A DNA stretch of 64,000 bases from PCPOR2b sp965220385 (lineage in GTDB: Bacteria; Poribacteria; WGA-4E; PCPOR2b): contig OZ244825.1 of NCBI GenBank assembly GCA_965220385.1, forward strand, positions 1,674,001-1,738,000, in the 5' to 3' direction. The position numbers and the translations under genes were made by a program. The notes below the pieces were generated by a model. It did no database searches. It saw only the letters and a list, made by a program, of their open reading frames with translations, and was not told where the DNA came from. This document shows, in pieces, positions 43,701 to 52,424 of the stretch; position 1 is the stretch's first letter; every line of letters starts with the position of its first letter.

Positions 43701-46700
43701 GTGACGATTATGAACTTTTACCCGGAGCCTGTCACATGTGAGGGTCGCTGATATCTGGTCCGGGCTATAACCATTCCCTTGTAGGCTAAGTCCTATATTA
43801 GCCTGTCCGCCCACACCGTATAATTCACGCTTCGCTATATAATTCAAAGCAGTGCCTATATTCACACCGACCCCATTGACGTGAAGTTGAAACTGGATCG
43901 AATCATGCTGCTCCAGCACCTGGGCAATTGAAGTCAATGGCAAGCCAGCGTCCAGTCTGGGTACGCTCCAAACGCCCCACGCATGATAGCGTCCGCCCTC
44001 GAACTGCCAATCCGCCGACTTTACATTAACCGTAAGTAAGTCAGGTGATTCTTTCTGTCCAGCTGAAACTTCAATCGTAACCTTCAAGTTTTCAATAGGT
44101 TGAGGTAGATCCAACACCTGCAGCGTTCTTTGGAGTGCATCAATCGAAGCGGTTAACTGTGGTTGAGCCAAATCACCAGTAATCTCCGCCTCCAAATCAA
44201 ATAAGATGCGATAATCACGCAGATAGTCCGGCAGATTTTGAAAATCCTTAGAATCTAACTTGAAATTAGGGCATGAGGTGTGGAGATTAAGGCGTGAAGA
44301 TCCAAACGACTGAAAATCTACCTGTAGACCGCCCTCGACCTTAATCGGATTGCCTAGCAAGAAAAGATTGAAGGACTTAATGTTAAGACTGCCCTCCTTA
44401 TAGGCGAGCCCGCCCACAGCTTCACGAATCGATACCTGTCCAATGGGAGTGTGGAGCATCATATCGGGAATATTCCAATTGAGTTCCAACTGTGGGGCTT
44501 CATAGGTTCCACTGCCCGTCAGTCTGTAGTTGATATCTCCCGAGAAGAGCGGTGCTAAGCCCAATAAGCGCGTCAAGCCTTCAAGTGGAAATCTGTCTGC
44601 CTCTACTGTAAAAGCAAATTCACTGATGGCTTCCGTGTGGGCAGGTGTTCCTATCTCGCTCCGAATGGGGAAAGTGCCGCTTGCATTCAGGAACGGAGTA
44701 GCGTCCCGGCTATCTGCGAGCACGAAGGATTCAACACGCCACAGGTTGTCCATAAAGGCAACCTGGATCGGAGCGGGATTAGTCACCTTGCGCCCCTTAA
44801 CATCAAGCGCAGCGTTGGACAACGTCATGTCAAACTTAAACTTGGATAGATCATCAAGAATTCCTTCGATTTCAACCCTACCATCAGCCGTACCGGTAAA
44901 ATAGTCCGACAAGTTAAAGATCCGCAGGAATGGCAGGAGATCGGTTCCGACCGCATCAACAGCTATCTGATACGGAATTCCTTCCAAAGACTCCAAAACC
45001 CCTTCAACTTGGCAGGTATCATTAAATCCTACTCCTTCAAAATTCAGGGCATTATTTGTGTAGATGCCCGTTATGTGGACATCCTCCAGTGGGTTGCCCG
45101 CATAGGTAACGTTTGAGAAATCGAAGGTAACATCTACAACGGGGTCTGCCGCATTTGCTTGCCCCTTTGCCGTAACAATTAGATCAGCATCCAATAAGAA
45201 ATCGGTCAGTCCACGTGCGAGGGCTATCTCTGCTAGTTGCATGGACTCACTCTGAAAATCGAGGATATAGTCTTGATTCGGATCAATCTGTGCGTTAAGG
45301 ATGCCTTTTTGACCGCGAGTGAACACCTCAAAATCTGGCACTTTGACGACATAGTTCTCAATCTCTATTGGCAATACCAACGGGTCAAGCATTAGATCCC
45401 ACGCCTTGCCACTCTGAATTTGCAGCGTGCCGCGACCATGAAGGCGAGCTAGTGTGCCATCTAATACTAATTCGCCCGTTGCAATCCCTTCGATTGGGTA
45501 ATCATCACCTGCCAATCGCACATAGTCGGCGATTTGGAGTGGGAGCGCACGGACCTTAAGCTCGATTGGTGTGTCCTCCGTTAACCGAGCGATTCCATCG
45601 GCGATCAACTCACTGTCCCCTTTGACAAGGCGGATTGAATTCAACAACACCTGATTTTCCGTGTAGAGAAAATCTGTTGTCAGCACACCAATTGGCACAT
45701 CGTATAACGTTGCTTCAGGAACCCGGAGAAAGCCCTGTAGGTAGTATTCGGGGTTATTCCCAGCCCCGGCACTACTTTTTCCGGTGAGCACACCTTCGCC
45801 GCCAAGATCCGGGATCTTCATGATTTGTGACAGTTTGTCTATGTCAATTCTTTCAATCCGCAAATCCATATCGTGTGATCCAGTTAATCCTGCCCTGCCA
45901 CGGATTTGGATTTCTGCGTCGTCAAGGTTTGCTGCAACTGATAGATGGTCATCTTCAAGCTGGTATTGCGCGACCGACGGTCGAATTGGCACCCCATTTA
46001 GACGTGCATCAGCCAATTCCATACTTCCGTCAAGGCTGATTTTCCGAAGGTCTGAGCTATTGCCGGTGAATTGAACCTCCCCATTCAACTCAGCACTGAG
46101 GTCCAAAACACTTTGGGGAAAATCTATCAGCGGTAGGACCTCCTCTGCTCGAAGGGAGTCAAACTGTATCCAACCTTTGTAAGTGGGGGCTTGGAAATCT
46201 TCTTGTTGGGGCTGTAAATTTATTTCTGCTCCCCCTGTCAACTTTCCGGACGCGAACAACGCATCCATATTGGTAATACGGACGCTATGGGGTGTGAACT
46301 CGGCTCGAATCGCGAGATCTTCAAATTGGAGGGTACTTAACCGGACGGAGGGGAGGCTAACTGCGATGCTACCAGCAATTTCCGATACTGGACCACTGAT
46401 TTCGCCGTTCACTTCTCCCACCCCTTCCATTTCAACTGGAATAGGGAAAATTTTCTGCACGTCGCGGAAGTCAAAGGTCAATTGCATTTCGGTCTCAAGC
46501 TGCGAAGCCCGTGTGTCAAGATTGTTGGCCTCACCAGCAAGGATCAGGAGAGAATTACCCACTGCCAAGCGTAAAGAGTGGAGCACACCCCGATCCTTCT
46601 GGAGCTCAAATTCGGTTCTGAATTCGTCAATCTGAGTGTCAACACCGTTCAGTTCAAAACCTCCATCTCGTATTTCTAGCTGACCACGGTACTTCCAGTT

Positions 46701-47309
46701 CCTGAGAGAACCATCAACGCGACTATGACTGTAGATACCATCGATCCTGACGCTGCGCGAACCGTTCGCATCCGCAAAAACGATAACACCATCTTCGAGA
46801 CTGATATCCTCGATATCTATATCAGAAATCAGCAGCTGCAGCGGAAATTTCGCGCCCGCGTCTGACTCCACTTCTGGAATTAGCTCGGTTAAATTGATAG
46901 TTCCATCTGCTGCCATACGCGCATTAACCTGGGGTTGGTGAATATGAAATTGGGGGATGAGGATTTTCCTTTGCACCAAGCTCCATAGACTATATTTTAC
47001 CCGAATTTCTTCTATAGCAATCAGAGGAGGGCTTTCCGAATCTGCATCTGTGATTTCAATTCCTTTGATATTCAAGCCAGTGAATACATTCCCCGAAACC
47101 GTATCAATGGCAACCGGGTGTTTTGTGCGCTTCTGGAGTTCAGATTCTAAGATGAGGCGCACCCGGTTAAGCACATAGGAGGAACGTAAAAAAACAACAC
47201 CTGCGAGGATCAAAATCACTCCAATACAGGCAAATAGGATTAGGTTTTTGTTTCGTATGTGCATAGAATTTATCTCAATCTTTTTGGGCTGAAAAGATTT
47301 CGACTGCAT
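40704..47309 (-). CDS. tamB: TamB-like translocation and assembly protein (AsmA/DUF490 superfamily)
   Basis: A 2201-residue protein with one N-terminal membrane helix (about residues 22-45) and a very long series of beta-rich AsmA/TamB repeats forming a predicted hydrophobic groove across the periplasm. The C-terminal TamB domain (DIHLDLDIVAPNNFMVES, then GRVDLLEGELSLSG and LTLGGVDPLDSEIATP) ends with a barrel-like strand finishing in Phe. E. coli TamB has 1259 residues, so this is unusually long. Two starts are possible: ATG 47309 with AGGA at 5 bases, or ATG 47264 nearer the membrane helix. These proteins move lipids or assist barrel assembly with an Omp85 partner, which is encoded downstream. 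Confidence 0.86.
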   Translation of the reverse strand: MQSKSFQPKKIEINSMHIRNKNLILFACIGVILILAGVVFLRSSYVLNRVRLILESELQKRTKHPVAIDTVSGNVFTGLNIKGIEITDADSESPPLIAIEEIRVKYSLWSLVQRKILIPQFHIHQPQVNARMAADGTINLTELIPEVESDAGAKFPLQLLISDIDIEDISLEDGVIVFADANGSRSVRIDGIYSHSRVDGSLRNWKYRGQLEIRDGGFELNGVDTQIDEFRTEFELQKDRGVLHSLRLAVGNSLLILAGEANNLDTRASQLETEMQLTFDFRDVQKIFPIPVEMEGVGEVNGEISGPVSEIAGSIAVSLPSVRLSTLQFEDLAIRAEFTPHSVRITNMDALFASGKLTGGAEINLQPQQEDFQAPTYKGWIQFDSLRAEEVLPLIDFPQSVLDLSAELNGEVQFTGNSSDLRKISLDGSMELADARLNGVPIRPSVAQYQLEDDHLSVAANLDDAEIQIRGRAGLTGSHDMDLRIERIDIDKLSQIMKIPDLGGEGVLTGKSSAGAGNNPEYYLQGFLRVPEATLYDVPIGVLTTDFLYTENQVLLNSIRLVKGDSELIADGIARLTEDTPIELKVRALPLQIADYVRLAGDDYPIEGIATGELVLDGTLARLHGRGTLQIQSGKAWDLMLDPLVLPIEIENYVVKVPDFEVFTRGQKGILNAQIDPNQDYILDFQSESMQLAEIALARGLTDFLLDADLIVTAKGQANAADPVVDVTFDFSNVTYAGNPLEDVHITGIYTNNALNFEGVGFNDTCQVEGVLESLEGIPYQIAVDAVGTDLLPFLRIFNLSDYFTGTADGRVEIEGILDDLSKFKFDMTLSNAALDVKGRKVTNPAPIQVAFMDNLWRVESFVLADSRDATPFLNASGTFPIRSEIGTPAHTEAISEFAFTVEADRFPLEGLTRLLGLAPLFSGDINYRLTGSGTYEAPQLELNWNIPDMMLHTPIGQVSIREAVGGLAYKEGSLNIKSFNLFLLGNPIKVEGGLQVDFQSFGSSRLNLHTSCPNFKLDSKDFQNLPDYLRDYRILFDLEAEITGDLAQPQLTASIDALQRTLQVLDLPQPIENLKVTIEVSAGQKESPDLLTVNVKSADWQFEGGRYHAWGVWSVPRLDAGLPLTSIAQVLEQHDSIQFQLHVNGVGVNIGTALNYIAKRELYGVGGQANIGLSLQGNGYSPDQISATLTCDRLRVKVHNRHLRNISQIRCHFSDRELTFDPVEIGDRNTAWINATGRIDLDGNMDFAIALDQLPYGVLVPAITLTLFDQSFLKFDGFLTSQIRVSGDLVNPILTAEWKSDGQVGNANLKDSGRAEYQDKLLSLQNIQRIAGVRKQLEMSGTIPINLAVQPLSLEDRLLDLPIDLKLTGKQISLVPLGLLLHPLIEHADGIADIDLRIQGTTASPYPQGTFSAQKGTVKLLNFDTPISNGAFKLQASRGEIRIPTLSFRLGQGEYTAEINCALDGLIATDFEVTRFTAQKVRLADFIGDQSRFLNPTVSRFLRSDPIGTDVASAEVLKGYITAEASLQIPIKRFLIPGETAWIPKFTKPFNLPNVVKYVTGRLNVQDILIEGLGYRIRNPRPIEIRLLNQKLSLEEGFSLEDQKSTVNETKRLRIVGFGSWELGKKLLFHIDMKNLDLGFISGFLPDAYAVRGSLNSSLDVRGTDAEPKISFTWETPQLEINRAEVDQFIGNITYDNGKIRVSGKQNDYAHLSLGKNHAALSMLIPFQLSLIDFKAQPLREDIEGGLDVAIENLDFLSLIFPQFAFIEGKGAINATLGGQYDLPMLKGSTTLTGVAFELPNSHISLRNGTAHLNVTEKGVNLERVAGDMNGGTFEISGAIRSEWFDVQHIDVVAQLSEGTVFKQPELYEFECQNVDLQMRGDVTTDGRRRLPPLKGSVRVKNGRYRQDWKQLVQDLVDKVAEVQFQVWFDYPVVRDIHLDLDIVAPNNFMVESNLEEVFTHFGEIEIETSINGELVGPIQKPIFSGRVDLLEGELSLSGGHELEIREGSYVENRNTLEFNPWYEIIAETVEPIRGVQVPDSNGENRTKDLRVIMTLSGYLNDKHHPEFEAEVLRKGAGEEYNLSQQQILSILTLGGVDPLDSEIATPSRVFQDYLGNRFAKVAGLRESRVDLSPDNFEESRFLLTKEFRERLSLTYSSTFQLHTEPRIEVEYQINRHFYIKGERNERGKYGVDLKLERRF

Positions 47310-47620
47310 GAATTCCTAAGAGTGATAGTTGCAATTCGCTCCAAATTATATCATAGTAACTTGGGCTGCAACCGTCGTTCAAAACCAGGAAAAATAGGGA
47401 AGGGTTCAGATCTGCCACAGTGACTGTCTCGGTTGGGAATGGGCACTTCCGAACGAAAACCTGAACGCCATAGTAGCAGGAGAGGCGGGTAGTAGATGAT
47501 TTTTAGTTTATGATGTTACTAACAGAAAAAAAACGGTATCTAAAAGGTTGGGTATATTCATTATCGATCCGAAACCGTAGGTCTTCTTGAACTGTGAGCA
47601 TTGCAAACGACGCCAACTGC
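47310..47620. other. Non-coding gap between the GNAT and TamB-like genes
   Basis: No gene, hairpin with T-run, tRNA-like arm or convincing promoter was seen in these 311 bases. Confidence 0.45.
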
Positions 47621-48316
47621 CTAGGAATTACTGCTGTTAAGTTTCGTTAAGGACAGCTGCTGGTTTGGGTTTTTATACAACCAAAGTTCCATATTCTTCT
47701 TGACATCAGGCCATTCGTTATCCAGCAGTGAGTACCACGCGGTATCCCGATTTCGCTCCTTGACGATCATATGCTGTCGAAAGATACCTTCAAATCGAAA
47801 ACCGAGGCGTAGCGCAGCTAACCGTGAGCGCTCATTCAAAGAATCACATTTCCACTCAACCCGCCGATATTTCAGGTTATCAAATGCCTCGCAGAGCATG
47901 AGATATATGGCTTCCGTATTGATTTGTGACCGTTGAGCATCGACAGCATACCAGATATGACCTAGTTCTAATCGGCGCATATCTGGAACGATGTTAAGGA
48001 AACTTACCATCCCCACCCGCCGCTGTAAGTCTCGGTGGTAGACCACAAAAAAAAGTGGATCGTTCGACTCTGCTCTACCTTTGAGCCAGTCTCGCATGCT
48101 GCACACGTCGTCAAAAGGTCCGTAACCCATGTAGGTCCAGATCTGCTCTTTATTACATGAACCGTGGGTGTACTGGTAAAGTTCGTCAGCGTCGGCTTCT
48201 GGGGCGACGGTTGATAGGACGATAAACTTACCTTCATAGTCCGTTTGCTTAGGCACACCAACATGAGCATGCGATTTCATCGGAGCCCCATTTGGGGAAC
48301 GCAGGCCCATCATCAT
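47621..48316 (-). CDS. GNAT-family acetyltransferase (RimJ/RimL-like)
   Basis: A 231-residue acetyltransferase. The acetyl-CoA-binding core includes RRLELGHIWYAVDAQ and INTEAIYLMLCEAF, followed by the RimJ/RimL-like CDSLNERSRLAALRLGFRFEGIFRQH. Such enzymes acetylate protein N-termini or small molecules. The start is uncertain: three consecutive ATG codons end at 48316 and another at 48280 (MKSHAHVG) fits equally well; neither has a strong ribosome site. It stands alone between non-coding gaps. Confidence 0.85.
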   Translation of the reverse strand: MMMGLRSPNGAPMKSHAHVGVPKQTDYEGKFIVLSTVAPEADADELYQYTHGSCNKEQIWTYMGYGPFDDVCSMRDWLKGRAESNDPLFFVVYHRDLQRRVGMVSFLNIVPDMRRLELGHIWYAVDAQRSQINTEAIYLMLCEAFDNLKYRRVEWKCDSLNERSRLAALRLGFRFEGIFRQHMIVKERNRDTAWYSLLDNEWPDVKKNMELWLYKNPNQQLSLTKLNSSNS

Positions 48317-48758
48317 CGGCCTAGTTCCAATAACCGTCCAAGGGATTATTATCGATATACCTCATGCTCAATATGCAAACCCCGGACATCTACAGAGTAC
48401 CATACCAGCATGGATCCAACTGGATTTAGATTTTGCGAATGGTACGAGGCAATCAGTTAGATAAGTCGCCAGAGAAAGTCTTGTCGATCGAGTTTGCGAC
48501 CTCTAACGTTACTCCGCGAAAAAGGAAAGTCGAGTTAAGTTAATTCAAAACTCTCTTCTGCCCGACCCCATAGACCGATACATAGCGATTGAATAACCCC
48601 GTACACATGCGCTCTACTGCCCCGTGTCTCACAATGACTTTACCCAATCGAGGATGAGAGTTAAACGCCTGCTGCTCTGGTCATGACCAGAGTTTCTTTA
48701 TACTAACTTGTACAGATCGAGGAGAATACCAGAATAACATCATTGCTGGAAACAAGCC
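48317..48758. other. Non-coding gap between the second HEAT lipoprotein and GNAT genes
   Basis: No supported gene. The notable element is the 18-bp palindrome at 48675-48692 with a T-rich stretch on its plus-strand 3' side. No RNA gene was recognised. Confidence 0.45.
48675..48692. terminator. Perfect 18-bp palindrome, possible terminator
   Basis: CTCTGGTCATGACCAGAG is fully self-complementary and is followed on the plus strand by TTTCTTTA. As a hairpin it would have a 7-bp stem and CATG loop. It lies 66 bases beyond the stop of the minus-strand HEAT gene, but the T-run is on the wrong strand for that gene, so an operator is also possible. Confidence 0.4.
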
Positions 48759-49979
48759 TTAACGCCCTAGATTGTTCAACAACATATTGATCTCTTCTTT
48801 AACCATGTCATTCTGTTCATCATTTTGAAAATAGTAATACAAATCGAGTTCAATATTGTCATCGTGTTCTCTTGGGGCATTCTTGATCTGCTCCAGGAGT
48901 GCGTCTTTCTTGAGTACCAAGACAATGCGTATTCGGTCTTGCGGATCACTCACATTTGGTAACACCTTGATCAGGCGTCGGGCCAGCTGTTTTCCGTAAT
49001 CCTGAGCACCATGAGCAATCAACGCTTTTGCGGCTGCTTCCTTCGCACCTTCGTCTGCATCATAGGCAACCATTTCAATAAGCTGATCGATAGCTTTTTC
49101 GGTTGGATAGTTTTCAAGCGTCCGACCTGCATACGTACGCACCTGCGCATCGGAATCAGCCAGAGCACTAACGAGCGCGTCCACAGGGGGGTTATCAAGT
49201 CGGAGCATTGCTTGGGCAGCTGCACGTCGGACATCAACATTACTATCGCTTAACCCGTCGATAATTTCAGTTCTATACTCTTCCCTCCCAAGGTTATAGA
49301 GCGCGATGTTGACTTCCATCCTCAACCCTGGGGAACTTCCACCTTGGATTGCTTCTAAAGCAGGAATTGCGCTCGGATCGTTGATTCGTCCAATCAGTCG
49401 CGTCAGAATCACTTTGACTTCTGAAGAGGTTTGGGCATCTCCGAGCGCAGCAGTTAAATGTTCGACACCATCTGAACCGATCTGATACAACATTTCAATC
49501 AAATCGGTTCTAAGAACCAGATATCTTCGTATGCCGAGATACTCAATTAATGTGGGAACAGCTTCTGCGCCTTTATCGACCAGAATCTGTATCGTTGCAT
49601 CTTGCGTGCGATGTCGTTCAGCGAGCAATTGAAGGATTTTCTTCATTTCGGTATTGCTTAATGCCGCAATTCTTTCACTCCGCGCCTGTTTATATTCGGC
49701 TTCAAGTCCAGGGATTTCAACTTCTTGGGTTTTAGCATCTCCGGTAGCGATGGCATGTGAGTAAGCAATAAGTAACAGTGCTCGCGGTTCCACCTTTTCG
49801 GCTGCGGTTTCGGCTTCCTCAATTTCCGCTCGTTTTAGGTGATCGACCGCTTCAATTGTCAAACCGGCTCCGAGCAGTTTTTTTCTGCCAACTTCCAGTT
49901 GTGTAATCGGCTGTTCCTGAGTGCACCCAAAACCAGCCACCAACATAACAAACATCAGTAGGGTTGAAATTTGTCTCAT
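48759..49979 (-). CDS. HEAT-repeat lipoprotein (paralogue 2)
   Basis: A 406-residue lipoprotein: signal MRQISTLLMFVMLVAGFGC with C19 as lipidation site, then a TPR-like part and about seven HEAT repeats (VDVRRAAAQAMLRL, AQVRTYAGRTLENY). It aligns with the protein at 39134 over its full length, including LEAEY, RLIGRI, PGLRMEVNIALYNLG and the ending MVKEEINMLLNNL. ATG 49979 is chosen since it gives a compact lipoprotein signal; the frame stays open to 50111 and would bury it. Function unknown, probably a periplasm-facing scaffold. Confidence 0.82.
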   Translation of the reverse strand: MRQISTLLMFVMLVAGFGCTQEQPITQLEVGRKKLLGAGLTIEAVDHLKRAEIEEAETAAEKVEPRALLLIAYSHAIATGDAKTQEVEIPGLEAEYKQARSERIAALSNTEMKKILQLLAERHRTQDATIQILVDKGAEAVPTLIEYLGIRRYLVLRTDLIEMLYQIGSDGVEHLTAALGDAQTSSEVKVILTRLIGRINDPSAIPALEAIQGGSSPGLRMEVNIALYNLGREEYRTEIIDGLSDSNVDVRRAAAQAMLRLDNPPVDALVSALADSDAQVRTYAGRTLENYPTEKAIDQLIEMVAYDADEGAKEAAAKALIAHGAQDYGKQLARRLIKVLPNVSDPQDRIRIVLVLKKDALLEQIKNAPREHDDNIELDLYYYFQNDEQNDMVKEEINMLLNNLGR

Positions 49980-50247
49980 ATCTAACTCTTTTTCTCCTCT
50001 TTCAAATTTAAGGGATTGTATTGGGTAGAACGTCTGTTTAGCGCATGTGTTTTTTGCATAGAACCTAAGTTTACAAAATATTCGTTTTTCTGTCAAGGGA
50101 ATTATCAGCAAAAATTTCGGTCACGATAGCCGATAACTGAATCCCCGCTACAATCACTGAGCAGACTCGTGATTTCGTTTGCCTTTTCGCATACCCTGTG
50201 CTACAATACAATTTTTGTTACGCTTTAAAAGTAATAGGAGTTGATGG

Positions 50248-50658
50248 ATGCGCGTTGAGAACAATAATCGTTGTTTTGCCTGTGGCAAAGAAAATCCCGT
50301 TGGGTTGCAGGTCAATCCGGATATCACCGCTGATGGACGCCAAGTGAAAATTGAGTGCACACCGCCTAGCCACTTTCAGGGTTGGGCAAACGTCATCCAC
50401 GGCGGAATCCTAAGTACACTTCTTGATGAAGCTATTACCTATGTCGGTATCGCTAGTTTTGATGGCCCCGCAGTAACAGCCCAACTTGAGATCCGATTCA
50501 AGAAACCTGCAATGGCAGGTGACAAACTGATCGTCACAGCCAAGCGCGTAAAAATGAGTAAACGCCTCGTTGAGGTAAAAGCACACATCGATTCAGAGCA
50601 GGGTGAGCGAATTGTTGAAGGAAGCGGGAAGGTGATGAGAGCTACCGGCACCTTTTAG
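50248..50658 (+). CDS. PaaI-family hotdog-fold thioesterase
   Basis: A 136-residue acyl-CoA thioesterase-like protein. It begins with the CFACGKENPVGLQ segment typical of one PaaI subgroup. The active-site region is VIHGGILSTLLDEAITYVG with Gly-Gly and Asp-Glu, and KKPAMAGDKLIVTAKR forms the later strands. AGGAG precedes ATG 50248 and a weak promoter (TTTGCC, 18 bases, TACAAT) lies near 50187-50215. It is followed by the NadB-like gene in the same direction after 112 bases. Substrate unknown. Confidence 0.88.
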   Translation: MRVENNNRCFACGKENPVGLQVNPDITADGRQVKIECTPPSHFQGWANVIHGGILSTLLDEAITYVGIASFDGPAVTAQLEIRFKKPAMAGDKLIVTAKRVKMSKRLVEVKAHIDSEQGERIVEGSGKVMRATGTF

Positions 50659-50770
50659 GGTCCGTCTACTTTGTTCGCGTTCTGGGTCTGCGCAGCATTC
50701 CTACATCTGCCTGACCTAAGGAAAGAACCTTCCTTAATCGAAATATAGCTTCCCCGCAGGAGCAGCGAGG

Positions 50771-52348
50771 GTGAGTAAACCTCCTAAGCATATCAAATCC
50801 ACAATGACTCGTCGATATCTCGTCCAATTTGACTCAGCCAAATTACCCAGGATTGACACCGATTTTCTTATAATTGGAGCCGGGAGTGCCGGATTATCTG
50901 CAGCAACCGAAGTCAGTCAACACGGCGATGTTTTGCTGATCACTAAAACCAGCGCAGAACAGCATAATCTTCCTTGCACCCAGTGGGAGATAGCTTCCAC
51001 CCCAGATAGAAAGGTCGCCGTCGATGGCCATATCCAGCGGACTCTGAAAGCAGGAGGAGAACTCTGCAATGAAATAGCTGTTGACGTGATGGTTAAGGAA
51101 GGCGTTAAGCATGTCCCCGAACTGATGCAATCCGTAACGAACCATTGGGAAGAGAAGTCGAATTTTCCGACCCATTTCTCCAACCCAGAGCAGGTACAAC
51201 TCATCGAACAAGCCTTCGTCGTCGACTTTATGACCGAAGGGGATAGATGCTACGGGGTGGTTGCGCTCCTTGATGACACGCTTCACTGCATTTTTGCCAA
51301 GGCTACCATACTCGCTTCAGGCGGTCTTGGCCAGATCTACCAATGCACATCCAACGGAGCAGATTCAACAGGCGATGGTTTCGCAGCAGCATGGCGAGCA
51401 AGCTGTGATATGATAGATATGGAATTTGTCCAATTCTATCCTACCACGCTGTTTTTGGTTGATGCCCCGCATCTCCCCATTAGTGGAAAAGTACGCGAGG
51501 AAGGTGGAATTTTAATTAATTCGCGTGGAGAAAGGTTCATGAGAAAGTATCACGAGATGGAGGAACTTGCTCCGAGTGATCTTGTAAGTCGCGCAATCAT
51601 GAATGAAATGGAATTAACCGGGACGCCATGTGTCTACTTGGATATAACCCATTTGTCCGCCGATTTCATACGCAGTCATTTTACGAGTATCTATCAATTT
51701 TGCGATCAGTACGGCATTGATATCACCACCGACGTCATTCCTATCAGATCGGGTGCCCATTTCATGATAGGTGGCATATGCACAACACTGAACGCAGAAA
51801 CCACCCTCCGCGGGTTGTATGCTTGTGGGGAGGTGGCATGTACCGGTGTCCACGGGGCCAGTCAGTTGGGTAATAATCCTTTGCTTGAGTGTATTGTGTT
51901 TGGCGCACGCGCAGGGAGTGCAGCTGCAGAATATACACGATCAATCCAGTCGGACAGTTATGCGAACGTCCGCATCTGCTCTGACGATAATTCCACTCCG
52001 TCAAAGACGACATCCCCGGATATTGATATCTCAGCAGCTAAGGAAGCTGTCCAAAAGATGATGTGGCAGCACGTTGGGCTTGTTAGGAGTGGAGAACAGT
52101 TGGAACGGATGCTTGATGAGTTCAAATCACTGAAGCGCAATCGGTATTCACAATGCCTTGAAGGGCTTGAATTTCAAAACATGTGTGATGTTGCATCGGT
52201 AACAACCGAAGCGGCACTCATGCGTACCGAAAGTCGCGGCACGCACTATCGCGAGGATTTTCCCGAACAGGACGATGTCGAATGGAGGAAGCATATTGTC
52301 CTCCAGCGCGACTTGCCAGCGCGAATTGTGGTATCACATACACAGTGA
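50771..52348 (+). CDS. FAD-dependent oxidoreductase, L-aspartate oxidase-like but catalytically altered
   Basis: A 525-residue flavoprotein of the NadB/succinate dehydrogenase A family: FAD motif IIGAGSAG (34-41), ILASGGLGQIYQ, SNGADSTGDGFAAAWRA, MEFVQFYPT and a helical C-terminal domain ending MRTESRGTHYREDFP. Against E. coli NadB as I recall it, the segment with REGGHS (E121) is missing, R290 in ELAPRD is Ser here (ELAPSD), and R386 is Gln (HGASQLGN); only H351 (GAHF) survives. So it is probably not an L-aspartate oxidase. GTG 50771 has AGGAG 8 bases upstream. nadA and nadC are not adjacent. Confidence 0.83.
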   Translation: MSKPPKHIKSTMTRRYLVQFDSAKLPRIDTDFLIIGAGSAGLSAATEVSQHGDVLLITKTSAEQHNLPCTQWEIASTPDRKVAVDGHIQRTLKAGGELCNEIAVDVMVKEGVKHVPELMQSVTNHWEEKSNFPTHFSNPEQVQLIEQAFVVDFMTEGDRCYGVVALLDDTLHCIFAKATILASGGLGQIYQCTSNGADSTGDGFAAAWRASCDMIDMEFVQFYPTTLFLVDAPHLPISGKVREEGGILINSRGERFMRKYHEMEELAPSDLVSRAIMNEMELTGTPCVYLDITHLSADFIRSHFTSIYQFCDQYGIDITTDVIPIRSGAHFMIGGICTTLNAETTLRGLYACGEVACTGVHGASQLGNNPLLECIVFGARAGSAAAEYTRSIQSDSYANVRICSDDNSTPSKTTSPDIDISAAKEAVQKMMWQHVGLVRSGEQLERMLDEFKSLKRNRYSQCLEGLEFQNMCDVASVTTEAALMRTESRGTHYREDFPEQDDVEWRKHIVLQRDLPARIVVSHTQ

Positions 52349-52424
52349 GATGATCCTTATCCCAAAAATCATTGGCAACCATTGATTTATTTCCAAAAAT
52401 TCATCACACAGGAGAAACGCAGAG

